Below are positions 9,001-17,532 of a DNA stretch of 64,000 bases, piece after piece. Each line of letters begins with the position of its first letter. Within the stretch, counting starts at the first letter, position 1. The position numbers and the translations under genes are program-made. The notes below the pieces were generated by a model that was not told where the DNA came from, did no database searches, and worked only from the letters and a program-made list of their open reading frames with translations. Location of the stretch: the NCBI RefSeq assembly GCF_000687165.1, contig NZ_JMKU01000001.1, positions 248,001 through 312,000 of the forward strand. Reading direction: 5' to 3'. The DNA comes from Paracidovorax oryzae ATCC 19882 (GTDB lineage: Bacteria > Pseudomonadota > Gammaproteobacteria > Burkholderiales > Burkholderiaceae_C).

Positions 9001-10139
9001 TGCTGCCTTCGGCCCTCTACAACGCGCTGCTCGGCGCCCGGCAACCCGTCGAGGGCGGGCAGGATGTTCCGGACTACATCGCTTCGGCAGAGGCGCTGCG
9101 CGACAGGCATGTGCTGCTCGCGGAAGACAACGAGGTGAACCAGCAGGTGGCCACGGCATTCCTGCGTTCCGCCGGCCTGCGGGTGAGCCTGGCGGGCAAC
9201 GGCGTGGAAGCCGTGGACCTGGCCCGGGCCGGGCAGTTCGATGCCATCCTGATGGACATCCACATGCCCGAAATGGACGGCCTGGAGGCCACCCGCCGCA
9301 TCCGCGCCACGCCCGGATGCGCGTCGATCCCCATCATCGCGATGACGGCCGCCGTCATGCCCGAGGACCAGCAGGCCTGCCAGCGCGCGGGCATGAGCGG
9401 GTTCGTCGGCAAGCCCATCGATCCGGAGGAACTGATCTCGGCCCTGCGCCAGTGGATCGGCGGCAGCGCGCAGGGACCGGCCCCGGAACGGCAGGAAGGG
9501 CACGCGGCGGCGCCCGGCGGACGGGACGCTCTCGCCACCATCGACGGCCTGGATACCAGCAGCGCCCTGCGGCGCATGGGCGGCGATCGCGACCTGTATG
9601 TGCGCCTGCTGCGCGACTTCTCGCTGCGTGCGGACCACCTGGCCTCCCGATCCGGCGCGCTGGCCCCCGCGGACCTGCCCCACTGGATCCACGCGCTCAA
9701 GGGAGAGTCCGCCAACCTCGGCCTGGACACCGTGGCCCGGCGCTGCGCGGCGATCGAGGCGGCACTGAAGCTGCGGCCCGGGGCGTGGCCGTCCGGCGAA
9801 GTGGCGGAACTGGCTGCCGCGGTACAGGCGGCGTCCCGCGGCATCATGCAGGCCCTGCCGGCCGCCCCTGCAGGGTTGTCGCCCGGAGCGGACAGCGCCC
9901 CCCGGCCATGGGACCGCGCATCGGTGCCACCTCTGCTGGACCAACTCCTGGAACTGCTGCGACAGCAGCGCATGCAGGCGCTGGATGTCTCCGAGCGGCT
10001 GGAGGATCTGCTGCGGGACACCTCGCTGGAGGCGGCCTACCGACCGGTGCACGGGCTGGTCGCGCAGTTGCAGTTCGGCCAGGCTGCAACTGCGCTGGAG
10101 GGCTTCGTCAGGCGCCTGGACACCACCATCGCCGGGTGA
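6048..10139 (+). CDS. Hybrid sensor histidine kinase: CHASE-PAS-PAS-HisKA-HATPase-REC-REC-HPt
   Basis: Membrane-bound phosphorelay kinase of 1363 residues. A transmembrane helix at about 7-26 and another near 300-325 flank a periplasmic CHASE domain (YVIQYIEPVDNNRPAVGLD). Two PAS domains follow, then the dimerisation domain with phospho-site H637 in MSHEIRTPMN, and an ATPase domain with GTGLGLSICKRL. Two receivers have acceptors D927 (LLADWQMPG) and D1070 (LMDIHMPEMDG). A C-terminal HPt domain carries H1215 in HALKGESANLG. All relay residues are intact. The start is a GTG with GGAGG 8 nt upstream. It sits directly after the REC-GGDEF gene, its likely partner. The CHASE ligand is unknown. Confidence 0.93.
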   Translation: MKKLVFLRWAPLLGLLVGGVLAVWIGLYVDRDNRAKLEENFQLVAQRATVQLQRRMELYEYGLRGTRGALIAGGQERITRKVFQRYSASRDYSREFAGARGFGFVRRVASGDEARFVQAARQDGWPGFSVRQLAPHPGERYVIQYIEPVDNNRPAVGLDIASEDNRRHAALRALRTGVASITDPITLVQADGKKNQGFLILLPVYREGAPVASEAERDAAGYGWVYTPLTIEEVLRDFDFYDGRIALGLSAVEEDGNIRHFYSSADMSWPHPALPETTSHIVIYGKEWRITVQALPALAGYLNLTSPWRTSALVVVLSLLATVATFALQTTNARVQRLAAEARLNETNSRYRQLIDGVKDYAIVQLDPQGIVVGWNSGAERIKGYTASEIVGRHMSVFYPPDQSDPDDLALKLETARQEGFSHDEGWRVRKDGSLFWASVTLTPIYDDEHRLTGYSKIARDLNERREQELERNRLFGLQKAILDNAGVAIIATGMDGTITMFNSSAERLLGYAADEIIGKATPAAFHDREEVAERARALSAELGTPMKPGLAVLGAKALNGQVDTNEWTYIARDGRRIPVLLSVTGIFDEQQRPLGTLGVAADLSEQKRYQSELENAREAAERANAAKSSFLANMSHEIRTPMNAIMGMTQLVLQDPLEARQRDMLEKAFAASRALLHILNDVLDYSKVEAGHMRLEERELSLETLLANSASMFTHQAGQKGLEFVIDVSRDLPAQVIGDPLRLAQVLSNLLSNALKFTASGSVILGVEVLRKTARECRLRFSVKDSGIGMNPGQIEQLFKPFIQADTSITRKYGGTGLGLSICKRLVELMGGTMEVRSAPGAGSVFSFDIDMAVAGDEGPAPAAARQMRFRRALIVDDQPAAAQVLQLMLHSWGIPAECLDNAPDAVARLQAAEAEGQPCDLLLADWQMPGTDGLELVRQVEALEARQAIARRPTILIFSSHSPDELLQGMQRHDIAALVPKPVLPSALYNALLGARQPVEGGQDVPDYIASAEALRDRHVLLAEDNEVNQQVATAFLRSAGLRVSLAGNGVEAVDLARAGQFDAILMDIHMPEMDGLEATRRIRATPGCASIPIIAMTAAVMPEDQQACQRAGMSGFVGKPIDPEELISALRQWIGGSAQGPAPERQEGHAAAPGGRDALATIDGLDTSSALRRMGGDRDLYVRLLRDFSLRADHLASRSGALAPADLPHWIHALKGESANLGLDTVARRCAAIEAALKLRPGAWPSGEVAELAAAVQAASRGIMQALPAAPAGLSPGADSAPRPWDRASVPPLLDQLLELLRQQRMQALDVSERLEDLLRDTSLEAAYRPVHGLVAQLQFGQAATALEGFVRRLDTTIAG

Positions 10140-10186
10140 CTGGCGAGGGCCAGCTTCGGTACCTGGCCACCGCGTGGCCGGGAGGC

Positions 10187-10432
10187 TCACGGCGAGCCAG
10201 TGCCACCATCGCGGCGGCCGGGCCTGGCGGGATCAGGTGAAGAGCCTTCCGGGGCCCCCGCCGGCCCGGCGTGATCGGGCAGGCATCCCTGCGCGGCCTC
10301 GTGCTCGTGCGCGCCGGGCGCCACGTTCGGCCCATCGGGAAGCGCCTCAGGCGCCTGGGCGAGATCGGTCTTGCCGGGGCTGCCGGCAGCCGACAGGGGT
10401 GGCGAGGGTGGCGGGGGGAAAAGGATGGCCAT
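10187..10432 (-). CDS. Possible small proline-rich hypothetical protein
   Basis: An 81-residue reading frame with Pro-rich start (FPPPPSPP) and a low-complexity Pro/Gly/Ala/Asp tail, probably disordered. GAAGGA lies upstream of the ATG at reasonable distance. It fills about half of the otherwise empty gap between the hybrid kinase and metY. No family is recognised, and such frames arise by chance in GC-rich DNA, so the call is weak. The rest of the gap holds only the metY upstream region, with a possible -10 CACAAT near 10592. Confidence 0.3.
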   Translation of the reverse strand: MAILFPPPPSPPLSAAGSPGKTDLAQAPEALPDGPNVAPGAHEHEAAQGCLPDHAGPAGAPEGSSPDPARPGRRDGGTGSP

Positions 10433-10655
10433 ATCTGTTCCTTCAGGCAACGGTGGCGGAGTGCCTCCATGCTGGCGACGGGGCAACCGGCGTGCCCGCC
10501 CCGACCGGTCCGCCGCGGCGGCTGGACAGTGGAAACCCGGAGGGCATAAGCACATAGCGATAGGTTCGTTCCGCGCGACGGTACGACCCGACACAATGGC
10601 CCGCACGCGCCGGGCGATGCCGGCCCGCCCACCGCTTCCGAGGAGACAGCACAGC

Positions 10656-11942
10656 ATGAAGATCGAGACCCTCGCCGTCCACGCAGGACAGGCACCCGAC
10701 CCCACCACCCGCGCCGTGGCGGTGCCCATCTACCAGACGGCGGCCTACGCCTTCGACAGCGCCCAGCACGGCGCGGACCTGTTCGACCTGAAGGTGCCGG
10801 GCAACATCTACACCCGCATCATGAATCCCACCAACGACGTGCTCGAGAAGCGCGTCGCGGCGCTCGAAGGCGGCATCGCCGCGCTGGCGCTGGCCTCGGG
10901 CATGGCGGCCATCACCTACGCGATCCAGACCATCGCCGAGGCCGGCGACAACATCGTCTCGGCCAGCACGCTCTATGGCGGCACCTACAACCTGTTCGCG
11001 CACACGCTGCCGCGCCAGGGCATCACCACCCGTTTCGCGGACCCGCGCGACCCGGCCAGCTTCGCGCGGCACATCGATGGGCGCACCAAGGCCGTGTTCG
11101 TCGAATCCATCGGCAACCCGCTGGGCAACGTGACCGACATCGCCGCGCTGGCGAAGGTGGCCCATGATCACGGAGTGCCGCTGATCGTGGACAACACCGT
11201 GCCCAGCCCCTACCTGCTGCGCCCCATCGAGCACGGCGCGGACATCGTCGTCCACTCGCTCACCAAGTACCTGGGCGGCCACGGCAACAGCATCGGCGGA
11301 GCCATCGTGGACAGTGGCAAGTTCCCCTGGGCGAAGCACAAGGAGCGCTTCGCCTGCCTCAACACCCCCGACCCCAGCTACCACGGCGTGGTCTATACCG
11401 AAGCCCTGGGCGAGGCAGCCTTCATCGGCCGCGCGCGCGTCGTCCCGCTGCGCAACACCGGCGCCACCCTTTCGCCGCACAACGCCTTCCTGATCCTGCA
11501 GGGCATCGAAACCCTGGCACTGCGCATGGACCGCATCTGCGACAACACCCTGGCCGTCGCGCACTACCTGCAGCAGCATCCCAAGGTGGCGCAGGTGCGA
11601 TACGCCGCCCTGCCCGGCCACCCCGACCATGCGATCACGCAGCGCCTGCTCGGCGGCAGGGCCTCAGGGATTCTCTCGTTCGAGCTGCGCTCCATACCCG
11701 GCGCCGATCCCCGCACGGCCGGCGCGCGCTTCCTCGATGCCTTGCAGCTTTTCACGCGGCTCGTGAACATCGGCGACGCGCGCTCGCTGGCCACGCACCC
11801 GGCCTCCACCACCCACCGCCAGCTCGGGCCGGAAGAACTGCAGCAGGCCGGCGTCGCAGAGGGCATGGTGCGCCTGTCGGTGGGCATCGAGCACATCGAC
11901 GACCTCACGGCCGACCTGGCTCAGGCGCTGGACGCCGTGTGA
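10656..11942 (+). CDS. metY: O-acetylhomoserine sulfhydrylase (aminocarboxypropyltransferase)
   Basis: PLP enzyme of the Cys/Met metabolism family that makes homocysteine from O-acetylhomoserine and sulfide for methionine synthesis. The 428-residue length fits MetY rather than the shorter MetB/MetC. It begins with the typical [26 protein letters not shown]-lysine K204 lies in [10 protein letters not shown], and VFVESIGNP and DNTVPSPYL are the usual PLP-site stretches. The start is the ATG with GAGGAG 11 nt upstream; a longer upstream reading frame lacks support. It converges on egtB with a 16-nt gap. No known SAM-type riboswitch was recognised in the leader. Confidence 0.93.
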   Translation: MKIETLAVHAGQAPDPTTRAVAVPIYQTAAYAFDSAQHGADLFDLKVPGNIYTRIMNPTNDVLEKRVAALEGGIAALALASGMAAITYAIQTIAEAGDNIVSASTLYGGTYNLFAHTLPRQGITTRFADPRDPASFARHIDGRTKAVFVESIGNPLGNVTDIAALAKVAHDHGVPLIVDNTVPSPYLLRPIEHGADIVVHSLTKYLGGHGNSIGGAIVDSGKFPWAKHKERFACLNTPDPSYHGVVYTEALGEAAFIGRARVVPLRNTGATLSPHNAFLILQGIETLALRMDRICDNTLAVAHYLQQHPKVAQVRYAALPGHPDHAITQRLLGGRASGILSFELRSIPGADPRTAGARFLDALQLFTRLVNIGDARSLATHPASTTHRQLGPEELQQAGVAEGMVRLSVGIEHIDDLTADLAQALDAV

Positions 11943-11958
11943 TGCGATGCCGCGCGGG

Positions 11959-13365
11959 TCAGGCGCTCTCCAGGTCGCGCGCGAGGCGCAGGCCGGAGAA
12001 CTGCCACCGCGCGGTGGCCGGAAAGAAATTCCGGTAACTGGCGCGGACATGGCCCGGAGGCGTAGCGCAGGATCCGCCCCGCAGCACGTACTGGTTCACC
12101 ATGAACTTGCCGTTGTATTCACCCACGGCGCCGTCGGCCACGCGAAAGCCCGGGTAGGCCGCGTAGCTGGACTGCGTCCATTCCCAGACGTCGCCGAACA
12201 ATTGCTCGAGCGGCGGCTGCCCGTCCGGCTCCAGCCGGGCCGCGACCGGAGCCGCACGGGGGTGCAGCACGCCGCTGTCGGCAAAATGCCCCTGCGCGGC
12301 CTGCACGCCTGGCGACGCCGCCGCGGCGGCCTCCCACTCCGCCTCGGTGGGCAGGCGCGCTCCGGCCCAGCGCGCGTACGCGTCCGCTTCGTAGTAAGAC
12401 AGGTGCACCACGGGCGCCGGTGGCCGGAGCGGCCGCGGTCCGGCGAGCGTGAACTCGAGCCAGTCCGCGCCCTCGCCGCTTTCCGTCGCCCCGCGGCGCC
12501 AGTAGAGGGGGTGCTGGAGCTTCATGGCCTGGATCCAGTCCCAGCCCTCGGCCAGCCAGAGCGACGCATCACGGTAGCCACCGGCCTCGACGAAGGCCAG
12601 GTACTCGCCCGTGCTGACCGGCCTGCAGGCCAGCGCATAGGGCTGCAGATACACGCGGTGCCGCGGCGATTCGTTGTCGAAGGCGAAACCGGCGCCCTCG
12701 GCCCGCGCGTCGTGGCCGATCTCCGTGACGCCGCCCGGAAATCTCCGCCAGCGCACGGATGGCGCCGCGGCGGGTTCCGGCTGCCGCTCCTGCGGCCCCG
12801 TCGGCGCCCCGCCCGGGCTCTGCAGCCGGTAGGCCGGCCAGAGCGGGCTGCACGACAGCAGGTGCTTCACATCGGTGAGGATCAATTCCTGGTGCTGCTG
12901 CTCGTGCTGCAGGCCGAGCTCCACCAGGGCCTGCAGGCCCGGATCCGGTTGCGCCTGCAGCCCGGCCAGGATCCGTCCCATGCGGACATCGACGTCCTGC
13001 CGGTATTCCAGCACCTGCGCCATCGCCGGGCGCGTGAGCAGTCCGCGCTGCGGACGGGGATGCTTGTCCCCGACGCCGTTGTAGTACGAGTTGAACAGCA
13101 CGCGGAACGCCGGATGGAACGGGGCGAAGCCGGGCTCGCGCGGCTCGAGCACGAAGGTCTCGAAAAACCACGTGGTGTGCGCCAGGTGCCACTTGACGGG
13201 GCTCGCGTCGGGCATGGACTGTGCGCAGCAGTCTTCGTCGGACAGCGGCAGGGCCAGCGCCAGCGAGGCCCGGCGCACTTCGGCATAGCGCTCCTGCAGT
13301 GCTGCCGCCACGGCGGGCGTGCTGCCCGGCGCCATCCGGCGCACCAGGCTCAGGGGAGGGGTCAT
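11959..13365 (-). CDS. egtB: Hercynine oxygenase EgtB (ergothioneine biosynthesis)
   Basis: Non-haem iron sulfoxide synthase that joins hercynine to a thiol (gamma-glutamylcysteine or cysteine) in ergothioneine synthesis. The 468 residues comprise an N-terminal DinB-like domain and a C-terminal formylglycine-generating-enzyme-like domain (GDVWEWTQSSY; ending with FFPATARWQFSGLRLA). The three expected iron ligands are visible: H63 in HLAHTTWF, and H154 and H158 in HEQQHQE. It follows egtD by 18 nt on the same strand and is surely co-transcribed. No egtC-type amidohydrolase or egtE-type lyase lies nearby, so the thiol donor and the C-S lyase are not settled by context. Confidence 0.93.
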   Translation of the reverse strand: MTPPLSLVRRMAPGSTPAVAAALQERYAEVRRASLALALPLSDEDCCAQSMPDASPVKWHLAHTTWFFETFVLEPREPGFAPFHPAFRVLFNSYYNGVGDKHPRPQRGLLTRPAMAQVLEYRQDVDVRMGRILAGLQAQPDPGLQALVELGLQHEQQHQELILTDVKHLLSCSPLWPAYRLQSPGGAPTGPQERQPEPAAAPSVRWRRFPGGVTEIGHDARAEGAGFAFDNESPRHRVYLQPYALACRPVSTGEYLAFVEAGGYRDASLWLAEGWDWIQAMKLQHPLYWRRGATESGEGADWLEFTLAGPRPLRPPAPVVHLSYYEADAYARWAGARLPTEAEWEAAAAASPGVQAAQGHFADSGVLHPRAAPVAARLEPDGQPPLEQLFGDVWEWTQSSYAAYPGFRVADGAVGEYNGKFMVNQYVLRGGSCATPPGHVRASYRNFFPATARWQFSGLRLARDLESA

Positions 13366-13383
13366 GGCAGGGGTCTCCGGGGG

Positions 13384-14322
13384 TCAGGGCCGCGCGTAGG
13401 CCACGGCGAACCATCCGCGCTCGTCGGTCCAGACCCGCGCGCGGGAAAAGCCCGCCCGTGCCAGCAGGGCCTGGAAGGCCGGCAGCGTGTACTTGTAGCT
13501 GTTCTCGGTATGGATGCGCTCGCCGGGCGCGAAGACGCGTCCGCCGCCAGGCCACCGCACGTGGGCGCCGCCGGGCGTCTCCAGGTGCATCTCGATGCGC
13601 GACAGCCGGCGGTCGAAGAAGGCGCGGTGCTCCCAGTCCTGCGGTACGAAGTCGCTGCCGATGAGCCGGTTCACGTGCTCCAGCGCATTGCGGTTGAACG
13701 CGGCCGTCACGCCGGCCGCATCGTCGTAGGCGGCCTCGAGCACGGCCACGTCCTTGGGCAGGTCGAATCCGATGAGCACGCCGCCGTCGCGGTCCACCAG
13801 GCCGCGCATGCGCGACAGCAGCGCCAGTGCCTGGGGCGGATCGAAGTTGCCGATGGAGGAGCCCGGGTAGAACACCAGCCGCCGGGAGCGGGGAATATCC
13901 TGGGGCAGCACCACGGGGCGCGTGAGATCGCCCGCCACGGCCTCGGCCCGCAGCCAGGGAAGGGCCTCCTGCAGCCGCGCCACCGCGCCGCGCAGGAAAT
14001 CCGCGGAAATATCCACCCCCACGAAACGCTGCGGCCGCAGCAGGCGGCACAGCGGCTGTACCTTCTCGCAGCTGCCGGCGCCCAGCTCGATCACCGTCTC
14101 GACCGCACCGACCGCCTGTGCGATGTCTTCGCCGTGGCGCGCCATCACGGCCTGTTCGGTGCGCGTGGGGTAGTACTCCGGCAGCCGGGTGATCTCCTCG
14201 AAGAGTTCCGATCCCCGCTCGTCGTAGAAATACTTCGGGGAAATGCAGGCCGGGTGCCGCAGCAGTCCGGGAATGATGTCGGAATGGGCGGGTTCGGACC
14301 GCTGGAGGGCATGGGCATTCAT
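13384..14322 (-). CDS. egtD: L-histidine N-alpha-methyltransferase EgtD
   Basis: Trimethylates histidine to hercynine using SAM, the first step of ergothioneine synthesis. At 312 residues it has the normal EgtD length. Landmarks are FYDERGSELFEEITRLPEYYPTR near the N-terminus, the SAM-binding ELGAGSCEKV, and YPGSSIGNFDP, the EgtD-specific stretch. The C-terminus contains NSYKYTLPAFQALLARAGF. The start is the ATG with GGAAAAGAG upstream; an upstream in-frame extension is not supported. First gene of the egtD-egtB pair. Confidence 0.93.
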   Translation of the reverse strand: MNAHALQRSEPAHSDIIPGLLRHPACISPKYFYDERGSELFEEITRLPEYYPTRTEQAVMARHGEDIAQAVGAVETVIELGAGSCEKVQPLCRLLRPQRFVGVDISADFLRGAVARLQEALPWLRAEAVAGDLTRPVVLPQDIPRSRRLVFYPGSSIGNFDPPQALALLSRMRGLVDRDGGVLIGFDLPKDVAVLEAAYDDAAGVTAAFNRNALEHVNRLIGSDFVPQDWEHRAFFDRRLSRIEMHLETPGGAHVRWPGGGRVFAPGERIHTENSYKYTLPAFQALLARAGFSRARVWTDERGWFAVAYARP

Positions 14323-14572
14323 CGGGATCTCTTTTCCTGAAGGGGAAAGGGCCGCCGGGGCGGCAGGGGGCCGGCGGAGTTCGCAGGCCAGGCCGGAGGG
14401 CAGCTGCGGCGCCGGGGCGCGATGGCCGGTGCCCAGCATTGCAGAGAGCTTCCGCCGGGCATGTAGGACGCCCGCGCATCGTTCGCCCTAGAATGCGGCC
14501 GCTGCGGCGCCCTGCCCGGCTCCCCCCGCCGCCCGCACGGCACCCTTTTTCGCCGACACCCGTCGCCCCTGC

Positions 14573-15601
14573 ATGGATTCCCTGACCCAGATCGCCCTCG
14601 GCTCCGCCGTCTCCCTGGCTGCCATGGGCCGGCGCACCGCCGCCTGGAAGGCCGCGCTGTGGGGCGCCGCGGCGGGCACGCTGCCCGATCTGGACGCGCT
14701 CATCGACCATGGCGACCCGATCGCCAACATGGTCCTGCACCGCGCCGATACCCACGCCCTGCTCTACCTTTCGCTGCTCGCGCCGCTGCTGGGCGCGCTG
14801 GCGGCGCGCCTCCATGGCGAGGGCTTCCAGTGGAAGCGCTGGTGGCTGGCGCTCTGGCTCGCGCTCGCCACGCATCCACTGCTCGACTGGATGACGGTGT
14901 ACGGCACCCAACTGCTGCGCCCGTTCAGCAGTTACCCCTACGGGGTCGGCAACATCTTCATCATCGATCCGCTCTACACCGTGCCGCTGATCGTCGGAGT
15001 GGTCGCGGCGCTGGCGCTTGCAGGCCCGCGCGGCCTGCGCTGGAACACGGCCGGGCTGTGGCTGAGCACCGCCTACCTGGCCTGGGGTTTCGGGGTACAG
15101 CAGCACGTCGCGGGAATTGCACGGGAGTCGCTCGCAGCCATCGGCTGGCCGGCGGGCCAGGTGCTCGTGACGCCCACGCCGTTCAACACCCTCGCCTGGC
15201 GGGTGGTGGCGATGGCGCCCGGGCAGTATGCGGAAGGCTTCTACGCGCTCGCCGACCGCGGGCGGCCCATCCACTTCACCGTGCACGACCGGGGTGAGGC
15301 ACTGATCGCGCAGTTCGCCGCCCAGCCGTCCGTGCAGCGCGTGGCGGCCTTCAGCCACGGCTTCTACCGCATGCGCGAGCATGGCGGGCACATCCAGGTC
15401 ACGGACCTGCGCATGGGCCAGGAGCCCGATTACAGCTTCCACTTCGATCTGGGCACGCCGGCGGATCTCGCGGCCGGCCACGCCACCGTGACCCAGACAT
15501 GGCAGCGCCCCGATGCGGCCACGGCCCTGCCGGCCCTGGGGCGCCGGATCCTCGGGCAGAGTGGCGGGGGCGGCATTTTCGGCACCGGCACCCGGCCCTG
15601 A
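14573..15601 (+). CDS. YdjM-family inner-membrane metal-dependent hydrolase
   Basis: Member of the YdjM/LexA-regulated membrane hydrolase family (PF04307), 342 residues. The N-terminal half carries the family signature: DSLTQIALGSAV, GTLPDLDALID, HRADTHALLY and ATHPLLDWMTVYG, with histidines and aspartates placed to bind a metal. Four or so membrane helices occupy about residues 8-190. The C-terminal 150 residues are soluble and of unknown role. The gene stands alone between egtD (divergent) and the sensor kinase. Biochemical substrate is unknown for the family. Confidence 0.85.
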   Translation: MDSLTQIALGSAVSLAAMGRRTAAWKAALWGAAAGTLPDLDALIDHGDPIANMVLHRADTHALLYLSLLAPLLGALAARLHGEGFQWKRWWLALWLALATHPLLDWMTVYGTQLLRPFSSYPYGVGNIFIIDPLYTVPLIVGVVAALALAGPRGLRWNTAGLWLSTAYLAWGFGVQQHVAGIARESLAAIGWPAGQVLVTPTPFNTLAWRVVAMAPGQYAEGFYALADRGRPIHFTVHDRGEALIAQFAAQPSVQRVAAFSHGFYRMREHGGHIQVTDLRMGQEPDYSFHFDLGTPADLAAGHATVTQTWQRPDAATALPALGRRILGQSGGGGIFGTGTRP

Positions 15602-15641
15602 CGCACTCCGTACCGCACCAGAACGTGGCAAGCTAGCCTCC

Positions 15642-17429
15642 ATGTCCGCCCCCTCCTCCCACCGGGTCCCCGAACACCCGCCGGCAGTGCCTGCGCACAC
15701 CGCCCAGGGCGGGCGCCGGCTGCGCGCCCTGGTGATCGGCACCCTGCTCCTGGCGCTCACGGCCACATGGGCACTCGTCGCGATCTCGCTGCAGACCAAA
15801 TGGCAGGATGCCGTGCAATCCCAGCGACGCCAGAATGCCAACCTGGCCCGCGTGCTGGAAGAGCAGACGCTGCGGGTCCTGGCGGCGGCCGACCAGGCCA
15901 CGCTGCGAGTGGCGGCGGAAGTGCGCAGCGGAGAGTTCACCAGGGAGGACTACGCCCTGTTCGCCAACGAGACCGGCCTGGCGCCGGACATCCTCACCCA
16001 GCTGTCCATCGTGGGCCCCGACGGCCGGTTCGTGGGCAGCAACCTCGACCCCACCGGGAGCCGCAACCAGGATACCGACCTGAGCGAACGCGAGCACATC
16101 CGGGTGCACCTGGAGCCCTCCAAGGTACCCCACGCACGGACGCAGATGTCCGCATCCGGGCTCTTCATCGGCAAACCCGTCACGGGCCGGATCTCGGGCC
16201 GCCGGACCATGCAGCTGAGCCGGCCCATCATCGGCCGCAACGGCTACCTGCACGGCGTGGTGGTCGCCTCGCTCAATCCGAGCTATTTCGAGAAGGTGTA
16301 CGGTGGCGTGGACATCGGCGCCCAGGGCGCGGTCGTGCTGATGGGGGCCGACCTCGGCATGCTGACCCGGGTGATCGGAACCCAGGCAGGCAGCATCGAC
16401 CAGGTCATCGAACTCCCGCCCGACCATCCGCTCACGGACACCACCCGCATGCAGGGCACCTACCAGCGCGTCAGCCACATTGACGGGCTGGGCCGCATCA
16501 CGGCCTTCCATCGCCTGTCCGGCTACCCGCTGACGGTCCTCGTATCCACGGCCGATGATGAAGCGCTGGCGGAATGGAAGACCATGCGCAACTTCACCAT
16601 GGTGTTCGCCGGGCTTTTTTCCGCGGCACTGGTCGCCCTGTGCGCGGGCTTCCTGCGCGGGCTGCGCCAACTCGAGCAGAAGAACGTGGCTCTCGCGGCC
16701 AGCGAAGCCCAGGCCCGCTCCGCCAACCGCGCCAAGAGCGAATTCCTGACGGCCATTTCGCACGAACTGCGCACTCCTCTCACCAGCATCCACGGCTTTG
16801 CAGAGCTCATGGAACAGCGGCTGGAGCAGCCGTCTTACCGAGAAGCCGCAGGCCTGATCCGCAGCGCGGCGGAGCACCTCAACACCCTGCTGTCCGAAAT
16901 CCTGGACCTTGCGAAGGTGCAGGCCGGCGCCATGCCCATCGTGCCCGGGGACCATGCCGTGCGCGAACTCGTCGGCACCACCGTGGACCTCTTCGCCATC
17001 TCTGCCGCGCAGAAAGGGCTCACGCTGGAAAAGCGCATCGCCCCGGACGTACCCCACATGCTGCGGTGCGACGGCCTGCGGCTCAAGCAGATCCTCAACA
17101 ACCTGCTGAGCAACGCGCTCAAGTTCACCCGGGAGGGCGGCGTGCGGCTGGAGGTGGACACCACCGAGGGACACACCCTGCGCTTCCGGGTCATCGATAC
17201 CGGCCCCGGCATCCCCGCCGACCTGCACGACGTCATCTTCGAGAAATTCAGCCAGGGCGGTGCCGAGGTGAGCACCCAGCACGGCGGCACGGGCCTGGGC
17301 CTGGCGCTGTCGCGCGGGCTCGCCGAGCTCATGGGCGGCCGGCTCACCGTGGCCTCCGAAACCGGCCATGGCGCCTGCTTCACGCTGGAACTGCCGATGC
17401 AGACGCCGGCACCCCAGGCCGCAGCCTGA
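15642..17429 (+). CDS. Sensor histidine kinase with periplasmic Cache domain, orphan
   Basis: Membrane sensor kinase of 595 residues. A transmembrane helix (about 28-50) precedes a PDC/dCache-like periplasmic domain, which is followed by a second helix near 325-350. The dimerisation domain has phospho-site H374 in AISHELRTPLTSIHGFAE. The ATPase domain contains NNLLSNALKFTREGG and HGGTGLGLALSRGLAELMGG. It has no receiver or HPt domain, and no response-regulator gene is adjacent, so its partner is unknown. The start is the ATG at CTAGCCTCC-ATG; the long in-frame upstream extension overlaps the preceding gene and is rejected. No strong Shine-Dalgarno is seen. Confidence 0.9.
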   Translation: MSAPSSHRVPEHPPAVPAHTAQGGRRLRALVIGTLLLALTATWALVAISLQTKWQDAVQSQRRQNANLARVLEEQTLRVLAAADQATLRVAAEVRSGEFTREDYALFANETGLAPDILTQLSIVGPDGRFVGSNLDPTGSRNQDTDLSEREHIRVHLEPSKVPHARTQMSASGLFIGKPVTGRISGRRTMQLSRPIIGRNGYLHGVVVASLNPSYFEKVYGGVDIGAQGAVVLMGADLGMLTRVIGTQAGSIDQVIELPPDHPLTDTTRMQGTYQRVSHIDGLGRITAFHRLSGYPLTVLVSTADDEALAEWKTMRNFTMVFAGLFSAALVALCAGFLRGLRQLEQKNVALAASEAQARSANRAKSEFLTAISHELRTPLTSIHGFAELMEQRLEQPSYREAAGLIRSAAEHLNTLLSEILDLAKVQAGAMPIVPGDHAVRELVGTTVDLFAISAAQKGLTLEKRIAPDVPHMLRCDGLRLKQILNNLLSNALKFTREGGVRLEVDTTEGHTLRFRVIDTGPGIPADLHDVIFEKFSQGGAEVSTQHGGTGLGLALSRGLAELMGGRLTVASETGHGACFTLELPMQTPAPQAAA

Positions 17430-17482
17430 GACCATGCACGCCGCCCGCGCGGTGGCGTACGGCCCTCGTCCAGCTCTCCCGG

Positions 17483-17516
17483 AAAGCAAAAGGGCCGGCG
17501 CATGCGCACCGGCCCC
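17483..17516 (-). terminator. Terminator of the ompW-like gene
   Basis: Stem arms 17492-17498 and 17509-17515 (GGGCCGG/CCGGCCC) enclose a self-complementary GCGCATGCGC core. On the minus strand the stem is followed by TTTTGCTTT. It lies just past the ompW-like stop codon. Confidence 0.75.
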
Positions 17517-17532
17517 ATCCTGGCATGTGCGT

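Noticed and set aside
5898-10190. Open minus-strand frame of more than 1400 codons opposite the hybrid kinase
   Set aside because: Mirror image of the kinase in GC-rich DNA; no recognisable domain, and His/Arg/Gly/Gln-rich composition typical of shadows.
10560-10655. SAM or SAH riboswitch upstream of metY
   Set aside because: The leader is short and I cannot recognise the conserved core of any known SAM or SAH riboswitch.
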